Positions 1 through 13,680 are shown, counted from the first letter of the stretch. The stretch: DNA of 64,000 nt from Bagarius yarrelli (GCA_005784505.1 VCAZ01000132.1:565501-629500), one strand, 5' to 3'. Numbers and translations: made by a program. Notes: generated from the sequence alone by a model not told the origin.

Positions 1-765
1 AACAATGTCTACAAATTTAAGGCCCAATCTCAATTCTATTTTAATCCCCCCACCCCACGCTGATCACTATACCCACCCCTTCCCTTTGGCCCTTAAAACA
101 GAGAGACATGAATATGGAATAAAAATATTCCCCCAAGAAATGGGACACCACTACTACACCAGCGCACATCATCATGAGTGTGGTGAAAAGATAATTTCCT
201 GCCACCAGACTTTTATTTCTAACAGGGTATTCTGACAAGTCATTGGGTAATTAAAATATGTTGTGGCAAAACTGTGCAAAAGTGTAAAGCTAGCAAACTT
301 TTATTATTATATTTTTCTGAAGAAAAATATGACGGTGAAATATAAGCAAAGCATCAAATGTTATAAAACATATGATAGTTTGTGATTCTTTATTAATTTC
401 AGAAAACTAAAAATACCTATTTGTGAATCTCTTCGGTCGCCTGGGCAGCCATGTTGGTGCTGTAGCTAATGTATCTTAGGAAATAACCCATAGTCCTATG
501 ATTAAATTGTGGTCCCAAAAATTATTAGTTTAAAGCGGTATCTGGCCGCAACCCCCACCCCCCTGGCCTTAGAATAGAATCGAGACATGAACGTGCAAAA
601 TGGGTAATGGGTAGAAATGAGATTGGGCCTAAGTCTCTTAATAACAAATCACACCATTTTAATGATCCAGTGGGATTTTTGTTAACATTGTTCAGAAAAA
701 AAATATACATCATTTACATAAAACACTGTTCTAGATAAACACCTATGAAGCAAAGTGTTTAGTTA

Positions 766-1091
766 TTAGGTCTTTAGCGTGACCTGTGTTGTCTTTTTCT
801 CATCTGAAAGACGCAGACTGGTATTCATTTCTGTGGTTGAGGTCAGAGTACGAGTGTTGGCCCTAGATGACCTCTGGCGCCGGGTGCCGTTACAAACACA
901 TCGCAGCAAATTCTTGATGGTGGCCCACATTTCTTCATCCTTGTAGGAGTATATGATAGGGTTCATGACAGAGTTGAGGACAGCCAGAAGAAGAAACCAG
1001 CGTTTAAACTTTAGCAAATTACACTGTTCACATTTTAATCCATCCAGGAGCAGCACAACAAGACCAGGTGTCCAACAGATCACAAACACTC
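766..1091 (-). CDS. lpar3: lpar3 coding exon 2 (TM6-TM7 and cytoplasmic tail)
   Basis: The exon starts after the acceptor TCTTGCAG and restores the glycine of VLG, then reads VFVICWTPGLVVLLLDGL (TM6) and NSVMNPIIYSYKDEE (TM7 and helix 8). The tail has CVC, a plausible palmitoylation site, followed by a basic and Ser/Thr-rich stretch. The TAA stop is at 766-768. The tail beyond helix 8 is diverged from mammalian LPAR3, as is usual for this family. Confidence 0.92.
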
Positions 1092-4000
1092 CTGCAAGAC
1101 GAAGAAACAAAGTTATTTTGACGCATGTGAATTCAGTATTTCTAAACACATAATATGTATTTTAGATAAATATATTACAGATGTACTGTATATTAACTTA
1201 AACTTCAACAGAGACATTTTTGTTTTTTTGACAAGTGGAATTGATCTGTTAAAAAAATCTGTTACTTTAAAAGAATCTGGTATTTAAAAAAAAATCTTAC
1301 CTAGATTGCATTAGGACAATACATTTTTGAGGATGTGTGAGAAACTTTCATGGCAATTGTCAAAGAAGAGTTTACGGGTCTAGATAACACACCAAAGGGG
1401 TTATAGAGGTTGACTGGCTTTGATATAATAACCTTTAAACAGCATTAGTTCTAAATCAATCCAACACCTGTGGGACAGCAGTTGAAATGTAGTTACCCCT
1501 TAGAAAGTTTAAAAATCTGAGAAACGGTCTGATGAAGCTCAAAAATGTAGGCAGTTGGGCTAATGCCAAAGCAACTGCTTGGCAGAAACCCAACCTTTAG
1601 ATAACACTATCCTCTGATTATGCATGGTGGTGGTAGCATCTTGCTTTAAGGTTAATGTTTAGCTTGTTGCCATCAGATGACTTACAGAATGGAGACAATT
1701 TATTGAGGGAATGTGTTCCAGTCAGACAAAGACATCTTCAGGTTTGGAGATATCTGACCATCATGTGTTTTTCACAAATATTATACCAAAAATTACTATT
1801 TTATCTAATATTGTTATTAATAATTGTTATATTGTTACTAATAATATAATTAGTCCTCTGCTGTTAACCTTTACTCTGCTACTGTAAATAGGTTTGTTTT
1901 AAGGCATTTAACACAATAATAATTACTAGTCATCATTGAATAAGTTCTAATAAACACTTGAAAATTGTAGGATTTTTTTGTCCTTTTAGAGTTTCTTATT
2001 TGGTTCAGAATTAGCTTTAAAAACATCCCCATAGTTACATTGTGAAGAGATTTTAACAAGAGAGGAGTAGAAAAAAACACCAAATTATTAAGAATGTAAA
2101 GTCACCAAGGACAGGATGTTTCTCCAAAAATAAAAACAAGACAAGAAGTAAATCAGTGATGCAGCTCAAAGACCTACAGTAATGTTAAAAAAGCTGCAGG
2201 AGCATCTAACAAATATACAGTGCTCCCTAAAGATGGAATGTGGGTGTCCACTGTTTTACCTGTGCTCATGTTTTGTCTGCGGGATGCTTTCTAAGGTGAC
2301 AGTTTATTGGTCTGAGCACTGGAAATATTTTTTAAGGCCAACATCTGACCAAGAGTCCAGTAACACTAATAGAGCTCATTGTCTAAAACAGTGGAACCTC
2401 TGTAGTAATCAAAACCATCATCAGCTCTTTACTGATGGGAGAGTGTATAGCAGTTAGCTATTTCTAACAAAGATGCTTTTTAAAAACTGAAAGCCTTTGG
2501 AAAAGAATTTTGTGGGTCGAAGAGACTCCAACCAGCCATTTGGTCTAATGCCAAAGCATAATGTTTTAAAGGAATCCAACCCACTATTTCTTGTAATCCA
2601 TGGTGGTGGTAACATCATGCTTTAGGGTTGCTTTTCAGCAGGAAAAATTGAATGTTGATGCAGCCACATGACATATGTGACACATGTATAGCCAATATAT
2701 TGTAGAGAACCTGTTCCAGTTGGATAGACACATTTCTCTGATATCTAAAAAACCTTTAGACTCAAAGGTTTGTAGACACCTGACCATCACACAAGAATGT
2801 ATTAGTATTTTATAATATATTTTTTGTTATACAGCCTTTTCTGTTATTAAAATCTTCTGGAGGAGGGATTGTTTAAAAGTTTTCACCACAATAATAATTA
2901 CCAGTCATTCGTGAAGTAATTCTTACCAAACCCTGAATAAAGATTGTAGAATATTTGTTTTTGTAGTATTTTCCCCTTTGTTTCATTTTACTGCTGGAGC
3001 CATGGTCCACAATGAGCTTTAAAAGCAGATTTATAACCTCACGGTAGAACGATATTAATCAATGCATTAGATGTACCACACTGTAAAACACCGTAAAGGC
3101 CATTATCAACACTGTGATGTCATTAGGAACAGGATGTCCTACTTAAATTAAGAGCAAGTCAAAAAGTAATATATGAAGGGGGCAGCCAAAAGACTTGCAA
3201 CAACATTAGAGAAGCTGCAGGAACATCTGGCAAGTACCGGTCACTCCCTGCATGTCACAACAATCCTCTTGTAATTTTTTGCAGGAAATGTGGATTATTA
3301 GAGCCACATCTCCCTCTGTGTAAGGTTTTGGAGTTAAGTGGAGTTAACTAATTGAAGTTAAGTCAAGTCAGGTTTATGTTTGTTGTTACACTGACTATAT
3401 AAACTGCACCTTTGGGTTCTAAAAATATGACTTGCCTCAGTGGCCTCAGTAAATTATGGGATGTGATACAAATAAATGTTTTTAATATTAGTTAAGTTAA
3501 AAGGTGTGCACTATAAGGCCACCAGGCTATGTAGCATTTTTCTATTAAAGTCATCGTTTGCATTTTATTAAAATTTAATTCTAAGTGGAAGAGAGAGAAC
3601 ATTTGTTAGTAATAAGAGAGTGTTTTCAAAAATAATAGTGTTGCTGAGAACATCTCAGCAGTAGAGCAAAACAACAACGATTTTCTTTTCAGTTTATAAG
3701 GCAATTCTCGAGTAATTTAGGCCTATTACCACACCATGCACAACTATAGCAGCACTCAGTAGACTAAAAAGTTCAGCCATTAAGATTTTACAACATAACC
3801 ACATCAACTGGGGAATCCTCTGTGGCTGGTATGCGCCACATGTAAGCTACCATCCCCTCTAATCTTATAATAAAATATTTGCAGGAAAAGGCCAGGAATG
3901 CATATTTTCACATCTGGCAGTTCTGTTTAAAAACTTTTTGACCTGATGTTTTCTGTGGTTAAACAGGAAAAAAAAAAAAATCACTATAGCTTGTCTTCCT

Positions 4001-7000
4001 AAAGCTTATAATACAGTATTATATAATACAATATAATGTAATGTTTGGAACATTAAATATTAGAAATGACTTATTTTGTAGGTCTTTATTTACTTTTTAC
4101 TGAGCTTTCTCAATGTTTATGGAGAAAGTTTATTTTTGGAGCATTTTAGGAATGCTTTAATCTGCTTATGCATGCTGTATAAGAATTAAAACATGTTTCT
4201 ACTAGCTGGACTGCTGTGATGTAATTTAACCCCATTGGTTGTGACTTCCTAGATTTGTTTTGTTCCTCTTAAAGCACAAAAAAAGTCAACAATTAGTAAA
4301 ATTGTCATGAACTGAGTTAAGGGGGAAGTGGTGGCTTAGTGTTTTGAAGTGTACTACTGTTTGGAAAGATTTGACATCTTAGAACCCTTGAGCAAATGTC
4401 ATTAACCCCAAAAACACAGGTTTATAAATGTGTCGCCTTAAATAATGGCGCCTGCCAAATGGCGTAAAAATAAGTAAAATATTCTTTTTACTTAAAACAG
4501 ATATAAATAACTATTTCCTTACCAGAAAATATTATTTAAAAATATGTTAAAATTAAAAAAAAACTGTTTCCTGTGGATAACAAACAGCTTTACATTTCAA
4601 CCACTTTTGACATTCATTACATAGTAGTATAATCGAAGTATAGCTACAGAAAACTTAACTATATTCACATTTAGACATTTTCCTTTCTGTTAAGTAGAAA
4701 CACATAATAGTCTGTTCGAATTAGTTTTGGACCAGAATTCTTGACAACTGCATTACTCTGATATTAGTGCTAGCAGTAATCAGTAATCTTTCCTCTAATA
4801 TGTCTTTTCAATATCATAAATAACTCATAGGGACCTATAGTGTCAACATGACCCACTGTTTATAATATTTAGAGAAATACGTATAATCTTTCATTACTGG
4901 AAGATGGTTAGTAAGACATACTAGTCATAAACCAGGTTCAGTTGTAAATTAAATCAATTTAAAGAAGGAAAATGATAAGGGAATGTGAAAGTTATAAATC
5001 AATGACTGTTTATAACTGCTGTAATTACTTTATAACTTTAGTCTTTGTTAAACTAATATTGCTATAAAACTGATTGGACAAATGAACAGAACTAAAATCA
5101 TTTTTAGCTTTTCGATGCAAATTATGTCCAAAAACTGCCTGAGGTCTGCAACCCATAGAACTCGCGAAAGTTTGCTTCTCTGAGTTTCTATTTCCAGGCC
5201 TACTTTACTGTAGCTGCCTTTAGTTGTTGCTTGTTTATGGGATTTGGCTTGTTCTCTGTCTTTATTATTTTTAAAAGCATGCTGAGTTAAAGGTCAGGTG
5301 AATGACTCTACAATTTATGAGCATTCCTTTTTTTCACCTATAACAAGCTCCTAGATGGCTTTTGCTGTATTTTTTGGGTCAGTTCTCATTTGTATTGTGA
5401 CGTTCTGAGCAGAAAGTTTAGCTTTGTGCATCCTGTTTTTTTTTCAGCAGGCGCATCATCAATAAACACCAGTGACCTAGTTCCATTAGCAGCCATGCAT
5501 GCCCAGGCCAAAACACCGCCTACACCGACAGATTACGCGGTGCTTTAAATCATTTTTCCGATTTTCAGCTACAAGTTTATCTTTATTACAACTGGCTTTA
5601 AAAAACCTAATCTTTTTTCATTTTTTAGTGACACCAATGAGTCTTGTGTTCATTTATAGAATGATAAATTGGCTATATCTAAAATTTCTGCAGTCTTTTT
5701 AATAGGCCTGTTATGATTTTTAGTCTGACAATGGCTTATGGTTATGACCTTTTAAATGAAAGATAAAAGTTAACAATTAGATCATATCTGACACTAGTTC
5801 TCAAAGTGGGGGGACGCCCACCAAGGGGCACTGCAGTGAGGGTGGAGGCCATTAGCAGAAAAAGAAAATAAAAAATAAAACTAATGTACAATAGGAGATG
5901 GATCGTTTTGTAAAAGAGAAGAGAAACGTTATCGATGAAGTCGCACAAATCCAGGCAGGTGCTGGTGATTCAAAATCTAAATAGAAAAAACATGTTTATT
6001 CATATCTTGCGCTCTGTTTTACCGTTAATATCGCTAGTGGGGAGGACTATGTGTGTTCTTTGCTTTAAACGCTGGCAGCAAACAACATGAAACCCACAAA
6101 ATTAAGAAGACAAATTAAGATCATGCATCCAAATTATGTTCAAATCCAGAACCACTGTCTTAAACACAGGGCTTCATTTTAAATCCATTAAGATGCACAA
6201 AAGTAAATAAATGTTTTTATAAAAGCATGCCCTCACATAGAAGTCTGATGCAAATTTAATGTTACCTTTGTCCCTTTAGCTGCCATAACCTATGTACTAT
6301 GTACCATAGTACTCAAATCATCTTAGACGTTGAGCATTACATAACTCATCCTGCTGTAAACTCTGAACAATGACCTATGCATAGCACTAAAGTATTCTTA
6401 ACTATTTTCGAAAACAAAAGATTAGGACAGTGCAGTAAGCTATTCACATGTTTTTGTTGAAGCTACGCATCATTCAGCCTAATTGTCACATACACGCAGC
6501 AGGCAGTGCAATCACTATCTTGATGCAGGATAATTACACACTCAGAGTCATTGTCTAGGAATGACTTCATCCCTTTTCTGTAATTTATCGGATAACTCAA
6601 GTTTAGGAGAGGCATTTACCCTTTCTTTTGACCTGGAAATCTCTGAAAATGTATTTTAACATATATAACATATATACTGCTGTTAAATTTCCTGGCAACT
6701 GTGTAACTTTAACTAACCACACCCAGAGAAAAAAAATGAAAGACAACGGCAAAATGGAGACAAGAAATTCAACCTTCTCGGGGTGAATGCTGTCACACTG
6801 CCTTTGTTCTAACAAAGACAAGTCTTTTCAGGTATTTTTGTGTGTAAGCAAACTGCCAAAACAGACCAAAAACTGACTGATTCCTCATTTCACTAATACA
6901 CATCTGTCTTCAATAGTGTCTTGACAAATATTTTTAATTCTTTTAGTCCGTAGTGGCCTGAACTGCACTACATTTCAATTATGTATTCAAGTTTATTCTT

Positions 7001-8268
7001 AAACTATATTACCAATTCTTAAGCTGTCCATATGCCATCCCTGTTATTGTCTTTTTCATTTTCTGTGCATTTAAAGTTTTTTCTGTGTTTTGTGATCGTA
7101 ACCACATCAAGCTTGCTTAAAAAGTTACGATGTGTTTGACGTGTGAGTTTTTACGACACACTTTTATACTGTATCACAGGGCTGGCACGCTCGTGTAAAC
7201 TTTGTCCTATGATTTGGCCTCATCATGTTTTTTTCTTTTACATGTTTGTGTGAGTTGTTAATAGAAAGTATAAATATAAAATTTTATGTTTTCAAAGACA
7301 CCTAATCGATATTGTTAACAAATTAAAACCAAGTACCCAATTTATCCAAAGGTGGGATGAATAAAGTGGATAAGGGCATCTGCTAAATTTCAGAAATGTC
7401 AATGTTTACTAAATACATCTCATTCTGCTTTGGGTGAATTAAAATAAGAAGGTTTATAGAGTTCATAAATGTCAATTGGCTTTTATGAAATAAAAGCAGT
7501 GATTGTTTAAAAAAACTGAAACCTACCCAATACAGTCATCACCGTCTTAATGAGCTTGATTGGCGTCTTCTTGCGTTTCAAAGATCCAGTCGCATGGACA
7601 TTTAAGACAGTTGTTTTTTTCCTTACATAAACGTATATCCTTAAGTATATGGCTGTCATTAAAAGGAAAACACCCAGGTTAAATATTGACCAGAAGATCA
7701 GGTAGCTCCTGCTGAAGATCGGTGCCAGCATTGAGCACTGTTCGATACTGCAGATGCAGTTCCAGCCCAAACTTGGTACCGCACCCATGAAGATGGAGAA
7801 GACCCAAACCAGCACGATCAAGAGGGTGACCCGCCGCTTTGTTAGGTTACTGTGTACTTTCCAGTTCATAATGGAGATGTAGCGCTCCAGTGCAATCACC
7901 AGGAGGTTTGTGAGTGAGGCTGTGAGGCTTGTGTCCAACAGGCCCTGCCGAAGGAAGTACTTCTGCACGGTCAGTGTTTGGGACACTGAACCTGTGTTAA
8001 ACATGAGATACACATAGGCAATTCCAGCAAGAAAGTCCGAGGCAGCAAGGTTGGCTACAAGATAATAAAATGCATAGTGAAAGCGGTTGTTGGTGATCAC
8101 AGCGATGATAACCATGGCGTTGGAGACGAGGATGAAGCAACAGAAGATGCAGCCTACACACTGAAGCACAATGAGATGTGTGTTCTCCCACTCTTCAATC
8201 GTGTGTTTGCTTTTGTTGTAAAAAAAATTCATCAGCTCATCATAGTAACATGAGTTATGACTGGACAT
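766..8268 (-). CDS. lpar3: lysophosphatidic acid receptor 3 (two coding exons)
   Basis: Class A G-protein-coupled receptor of the Edg/LPA family, which binds lysophosphatidic acid at the plasma membrane and signals through Gq and Gi. The coding exons are 7527-8268 and 766-1091. Together they are 1068 bp, giving 355 residues; human LPAR3 is about the same length. The N-terminus has CYYDELMNFFYNKS, close to the LPAR3 N-terminus and with an N-glycosylation site. TM3 begins RQGLLD; the Gln there is the residue known to favour LPA over sphingosine-1-phosphate. TM3 ends in ERY, and TM7 carries NPIIYSY. GWNCIC in loop 2 is family-typical. The start at 8268 is the first ATG of the open frame, 21 bases inside a consensus acceptor. 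LPAR3 fits better than LPAR1 or LPAR2 because of the N-terminus and the LLLDGL and KRWFLLLA segments. The intron of 6.4 kb contains Tc1-like relics. Confidence 0.93.
1440..3260 (+). mobile_element. tandem Tc1/mariner-like relics in the lpar3 intron
   Basis: Stretches such as CATGGTGGTGGTAGCATC (from 1623) and the matching CCATGGTGGTGGTAACATC (from 2598) are the conserved HGGGSIM-coding part of fish Tc1-like transposases. The segment AAGCTGCAGGAGCATCT at about 2191 recurs at about 3211, and CAATAATAATTACTAGTCAT at about 1914 recurs at about 2889. The region is therefore made of successive direct, decayed copies with a period of roughly 1 kb. No open transposase frame remains. Confidence 0.6.
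3261..7526. other. remainder of the lpar3 intron, no gene seen
   Basis: AT-rich intronic sequence. Short open frames here have no recognisable domain. I see no confident repeat family apart from low-complexity A and T runs. Confidence 0.5.
7527..8268 (-). CDS. lpar3: lpar3 coding exon 1 (N-terminus to TM6 start)
   Basis: This exon encodes residues 1-247 and the first base of codon 248, covering the extracellular N-terminus and TM1 to TM5, and ending in VMTVLG at the start of TM6. The donor is TTGG|GTAGG. A single intron at this position in TM6 is the usual LPAR gene structure. The acceptor CTTCCAG at 8290-8296 places 21 bases of 5' untranslated sequence ahead of the ATG in the same exon. Confidence 0.92.
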
Positions 8269-8718
8269 CTTGTGCAGAATAAAATTGCTCTGGAAGAAAA
8301 AGTGACAAGGAATAAGGACATATCACAAAAACTAAAATTACAAACTAAACTGACAAAAGTAAACCAAACAAACTCTATCTATATCTCAAACTATCTCTAA
8401 TACACACCAACATCATCTTAGAGGTTTCAGTTTTACTCCAAAAAGTGACAAACCTGATTTAAAACCCTTTTGCTTGTTCTGATTTACCTGCGTAGCATTG
8501 TACAAATATATTTTGTATGTTTTTAGTTCATAAAAATTAAGACTTGATTCATTATTTTCATGCTGTGTCTTTTAAGGTTAGGTTGGGTTATTCGTCTAAA
8601 ATAAAAGTTTAAATCAAATTAAGTTAAACTGGATGTTTTTCCCCCTCAGTCCTTAAAGTCAGAATAATTATTTTTTGTGAGATAATTTAGTTAATATGAT
8701 TAGAAAAATGTAAATGAC

Positions 8719-8747
8719 AAAGAAAGAAAGAAAGAAAGAAAGAAAGA
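8719..8747. repeat. (AAAG)n microsatellite
   Basis: About seven perfect copies of AAAG lie in the intron between the lpar3 5' exon and the coding exon. Confidence 0.95.
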
Positions 8748-8900
8748 ATAGGATCAAAACGACAACAGCCCTACCTGTCATAGCATGTTTTGGGATTTTT
8801 TTTTTTACAGCAACGTCATGATAAATGCATAAACGCCACAGGTTGAATGGGCCCACCTGTGTTTAGAGAAGTTCTGCCGAATTCCGTAAACGATACTCAC

Positions 8901-9060
8901 CGGCAGCAGGTGCAGAATGTCTGGGTCATGGACTGATCGGTGGCATTTGTTTGTAAATGTCTTCACTCCTGCAGTCCATTAGATGTCTCTCCTTGTTGAA
9001 CCGAATACAACAGTGAGGTGTAGTAAAAGCTGTGTGAAGACTTTGAGAAGACGGAGGCGG
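8901..9060 (-). other. lpar3: probable lpar3 5' untranslated exon
   Basis: A strong donor (CTGCCG|GTGAGTATC) lies at 8901 on the minus strand, 600 bp upstream of the exon that carries the ATG. The coding exon has its own acceptor just before the ATG, so an upstream non-coding exon is required. The right boundary near 9060 is a guess; no TATA box or clear initiator was recognised. Confidence 0.45.
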
Positions 9061-11462
9061 TCATGTGGGTGTGGAGACTTGAGACTTGACATACCATGAA
9101 TATTCATTTATCTAACTTGTCATTCGAGTTGCGTGATACATGTTACTGATTACAAACACGCACACGAGCACCCCCTATCTTCAGAGTAAAGCGTTACAGC
9201 GTCTGCTTTTCTTTCTGGTGAATTAGGGAGTAAATGGGTTAAATTCGAGTTTATGCGTTTGTTAGGTTAATTACTGTGTATCTATGTAAATGATCGGAAA
9301 TAATGGCAAGTAATTTTTATTAGAAATATTTCAAATGTCCTGTGCTTTTAATTCTACCACCAGGGCTGTTTCTAGATTTATTTTGGCACGCTAGGTGAGA
9401 TTTCCATTGTTTCCCACCCCCAAAAAATAATAATGATATATTACAGTTATTATTATTTTTGTTATTATTATTATTGTTTGGGTGGGGTAGCTGGTGAAGC
9501 CCTAGACAACTGCTTAGTTTGCCTATACCTAGAAACACCTTGGTACTGTCTACCACTGTGAGCACTCTGGGCCCCTGATCAAGGCCCCCTAACCCAGAAT
9601 TTGGCATGTAAAATTCAGTATGCAAAATGTTCCAGGATTACCTACTATTCCTCCTCACATTTTTACTATCCCATACGGCCTTAGAAGAGATGACCCATCG
9701 CATTCTGAAGTGGTGGAAAGCGTTGACGCAGAACTTTTAAGAACTGTAATTATACTTAAACAAAAATAAAATGAACTGCACTATATCTGGATAGAGAGAG
9801 GCAGAAGTTAGTCCAATAGTTATTTGATTCATTAATCTTTAAAATTAACAGGAGCTGTAAAATCCTACAGATGAAACAAAAAAACTGTCACAGTCTCCAA
9901 GTACAGAGCAACTGTTTCGAATGAAAAAAGGCAGAACAAGCTTTCTTTTATCAGGGTATAATTACTTCCTGTTTATATTAATGGGCACAGTTCTTTCTTC
10001 CAACCTAAACAGCTGTCATTTGTACCACAGGTTCTGTAATGCCATGAAGGTCATGCTAATAGGAAGTGGAAACTTCCAGTGAAGCAGCACCTGGTTTTTA
10101 GTCTATATTAAAATGAATGTTGCTTTGCCAAAAAAGCCAATGAAAGATTAGTGCTATGATCAGAAGGTGGTTTCTCCAAAGCAAAACTGTTACACTACTG
10201 CACTAACCATTGCAAATTCCTCAAAAATCATGACATCATAAGGTTATACAGTGAGGGTCAGCATTAGCATGCTCCCGCTTCGCTTGTATAGGTGCAGTGT
10301 AGATTTAAACATGAGTCAGTTTTCTTTTACCAAATTTTTCTATATTACACTAAGGTCTGTAAACAAGACCTTCCCTCTGCATCATGGCCGACGCTCTCAA
10401 TTCCAAGATTTGGATTATATGTAAATTTGAAAAGTAATTAAGTTAATTAACCTTTTATTTATTTTGCCATATTAAAGGCAATCTTTATATTTACATTATC
10501 ATTTCCGCATCATAATTGCAGTTTCATTCTGTGTGGTAAATTCTCACTTCATTTTAAAAATGTAAACATAACAATTAACAAAATTATTTGAATTAATTAT
10601 TTATTTTCTATTTTATCACCTATGGATGCGAGAGATAGAGTTGCCAAATTTGTATAAATAGGGCTGGAGATTAATTAAATGTTTTTACATGGATTACAAT
10701 TAATGAACGATTTTTATTTTCATTTACTTTGATCTATCTGTTACTCAGCTGACTCGATGTTTGAGCTCTCGACCATGTTACTTGTGCACTACTGACTGGA
10801 CAAGGTAGAGTCATGTGACATCACGCAATATTATTTAAGGAGAGAGAATTAAAAAAATAATAATAAATGACATGAAGACGACATGAGTTAGAGGTTCTAA
10901 ATATGTCAGTGTTGATTACTTTTCGGTTAATTGTTCACTTATGTAGAAGAGAAGCTCCCAGTGGCAGAGAAATCCCAGCTCAAACACATCATATTGATGT
11001 GTATCTTACTAAACAAAAAAAAGTTGCCTTTCAACTTTCATGTAAAAGACAAAATCTGCCCTGTCTAGAATAGTAGCCCTCATGGGCTTTACATAACATT
11101 AGATATAAGTGCATACAGTTTAAAGCTGAATTTATTATCACAGTGAAATTCATAACCATTGGCAAATATCTGAGGTTTATAGAAACATTGCATATCTCCA
11201 CCACAATTAAAAAAGTTTTTTATTCATAATTTGGATTTCGATAACAATGTGTTACAGTATGTTTTTCCACCAAATTTTAAATCAAAAATGTGTAAGAAAG
11301 GGCATCAGTGTTTCGGCAGTAGTGTTGCTACTTTACATATAAGCTGTTAAGTGTCTAATGATATGAATGTGTGTATATGTTGCCTTGCTGTAGACTGGTG
11401 CCCAAATTACTCTGTTGTATCCGGTGTTCCTGCTATAAGCTCTAAGTACACTGCAACCCCAA

Positions 11463-11521
<59 letters not shown>

Positions 11522-11800
11522 CATGAAGGAAAGCGCAAACATATTCTGGAACCATTTTTGCTCTATTTCTCTATCTCTATTTAGATTACAGCTAAGCCAA
11601 ATTAATGATGTTTTTTTAAACAGGAATTTGATGTAAATTCATTGATATTTTAAACAAATTTTGGCCAGATGTTCTGTTCAATTTTAACACACTAACAGAA
11701 GGATCCAGAAAAAGCTAAACACACTTAATGTCAGCTCGTTGGCTAGCTTACTCACGATATGTGCACTAAAGACGTTTTTAGTGAAATTATATATATATAT
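9061..11800. other. intergenic, lpar3 5' flank; no gene seen
   Basis: Lies between the lpar3 5' end and the mcoln2 3' end. It contains (TTA)n-like sequence near 9440-9475 and a long AT microsatellite, but no exon with splice sites and a recognisable protein. Open frames are short and unlike known domains. Confidence 0.5.
11465..11516. repeat. (AT)n microsatellite
   Basis: A pure alternating TA run of about 52 bases. The tyrosine/isoleucine-repeat open frame over it is an artefact of the repeat. Confidence 0.95.
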
Positions 11801-11804
11801 ATAT

Positions 11805-12045
11805 TCAACTACATTGTCATTGTGCAAGGTACATGTACAGAGCCAATGAAATGCATTTTTCGCATATCCCATTTTAGTAAGTTGGGGGTCAGAGCGCAGG
11901 GTCAGGGTCAGCTATGATACAGCGCCCCTGGAGCAGAAAGGGTTAAGGGTCTTGCTCAAGGACCCAACAGTGGTTGGCTTGAACCCAGGTGTTTCTGGTC
12001 AGATCAGCAACTTGAGCCACCACTGCCCATCCCAAATTAGCATCC
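11805..12045 (-). mobile_element. tRNA-derived SINE, family also at 34085 and 56163
   Basis: On the minus strand it reads a tRNA-like head with GGCTCAAGTTGCTGA and a box-B-like GGGTTCAAGCC, then CAAGACCCTTAACCC, CAGGGGCGCTGTATCATAGC and a tail ending near GGGATATGCGAAAAATGCAT. The same order of motifs occurs on the plus strand at 56163-56415, so this is one family. It is an interspersed non-autonomous retroposon, not a working tRNA gene. Confidence 0.75.
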
Positions 12046-12274
12046 CGTAATGAGGCTACCAACACTAACGAGAGGAGTACTACAGTAAAACATCCTGTAA
12101 AAGTTGCATTAAATAAAGGTACTCTTGGAATGTTTTATATAGCTGATTTATATTTTTCACCCTCTCCTTATTGCATTTATTAAGTAACATAAGGAAATGA
12201 AAGCACATTACAATATGATCTAAACAACTAAATAAAAACAAAAGTGTCATTTCACATGAAACATCTAAGGATTC

Positions 12275-12790
12275 ATTTACAGCATTTGGCAGACTTTCTT
12301 ATCCTGCACGACTAACATTATTATTATTCAGGGGTCACCAAACTACACAGTACAAACCACCCCCACATTTGGACAGGTAATCTATTTGATAACAAAAGTT
12401 GACTTTCTTACCATCTTTCTTAGTTATTAAGTAGCCTAATTATTAGTTCATTTAACATATTGTTCCATGGTGATTGAGCAGGTTCTACTGCACACCAGCC
12501 AGCAAGAAAACAGTTGGGGAAATTTAAAGTAGATCAATGGATGTTTCTCTCGTCTGTCATCTTTCAATATTTTATATGGCTCTTGAAAAGTAATGTTTAT
12601 TCTACACATTTAATTTTTTGTTACATTAAAGAAGAAAAAATTATGTGCCCCTATGGGCTCCCTGATACTATTTACACAGCTATGCAGTTGTGTAATAAGT
12701 GATTTGTTCAGGAACCCAGCAGTAATAGCTTGGTGGTCCTGGGGATTCAAACCCCTTCCAAATCTTCCAAATGATGGTCCAACACGTTAA
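12275..12790 (+). repeat. split remnant of an interspersed SINE-like repeat
   Basis: The left part has CATTTGGCAGACTTTCTTATCC, and the right part (about 12700-12790) has the AACCCAGCAGTAATAGCTTGGTGG and ATTCAAACCCC segments of the same repeat seen intact at 23225-23425. About 370 bp of unrelated sequence separates the two parts. Identity is by eye. Confidence 0.4.
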
Positions 12791-13289
12791 ATACTAAAGT
12801 TAAAGCCATTAAAGTTGAGTACAATTAATATAAAATTCTTACCAATATCCAAATATGGGGTATTAGATTATGAATTACATTGGAATACTATTTATTGAAA
12901 TACATTTAGCAATTAAATGTCTTTAATAAATAAATGAAAAAATATTTTTCTTTTCTAATTTTCTAACATATAGCAGTAATAACATAAAGCTTTTTATTAA
13001 ATATAATAAATTTTCCATTAAATCTTTTTACTCCTAAACCATAATTATATTCCAGTCCTCTTTATGGATGTCACTGATCAGGTTATGTTTCCATTCACTG
13101 ACACACATGTAAATGATGGTGTACAGCAAACACGGCATAATAGAAGTCTGAAATGACCAATTGTTCCACCAAAGACAGATTTACAATTTTATCAGCTGAT
13201 AAGAACTGTGCAATCATCCTTGGAAACTCTGTAAAACAAATACAACACACAAATATAAGTTTTTATGTAAGGTTTATGTGTAATGTGTG

Positions 13290-13680
13290 TGTGAGGTTTA
13301 TGGCTCATGTTCTTGTTTTATGTTACATCTTCATTAATGTTTATGTATGTTTTTATTCATGTATCATGTTTCCTGTTTATATCATGTTTATATTTCATGT
13401 TTATGATTAACGTATATGTTTCCTGTTTCGTGTTTATATTGCGTTTTTGTTTTGAGTTCATGTTCTTTGTTCATGACTTTGTTTACTTCCTCTCTTGTCC
13501 TTGTCATGTGATCTTTGTTTCCCATGTGTTCCTGTCACGTGATCCCCTTGTCCATATGTTTTGTTTTCATTTGTTAATTCGGTTGTGTCCCTCTACCGCT
13601 GGCGTGAATTCATGTCAAGATCTTTATGTTTGTGATAATGTTCAAGCTAAGCTAAAGATAAGCTAAACTAAGCTAAGCCC
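13290..13680 (+). repeat. pyrimidine/TG-rich interspersed repeat, related copy at 30300
   Basis: A run rich in CATGTT, GTTTATGT and TTCATG leads into CTAAGCTAAGCTAA. The region 30300-30640 reads as a reverse-complement relative (GAACATGA, GACAAGGGGAAAGCACATGA). The hydrophobic open frame over it is explained by T-richness, not by a membrane protein. Confidence 0.45.

Noticed and set aside
11333..11542. Tyrosine/isoleucine repeat frame
   Set aside because: It is produced by translation of the (AT)n microsatellite.
13307..13666. Hydrophobic 119-residue frame as a membrane protein
   Set aside because: The sequence is a T-rich interspersed repeat with a related copy at 30300-30640, and there is no splice or domain evidence.
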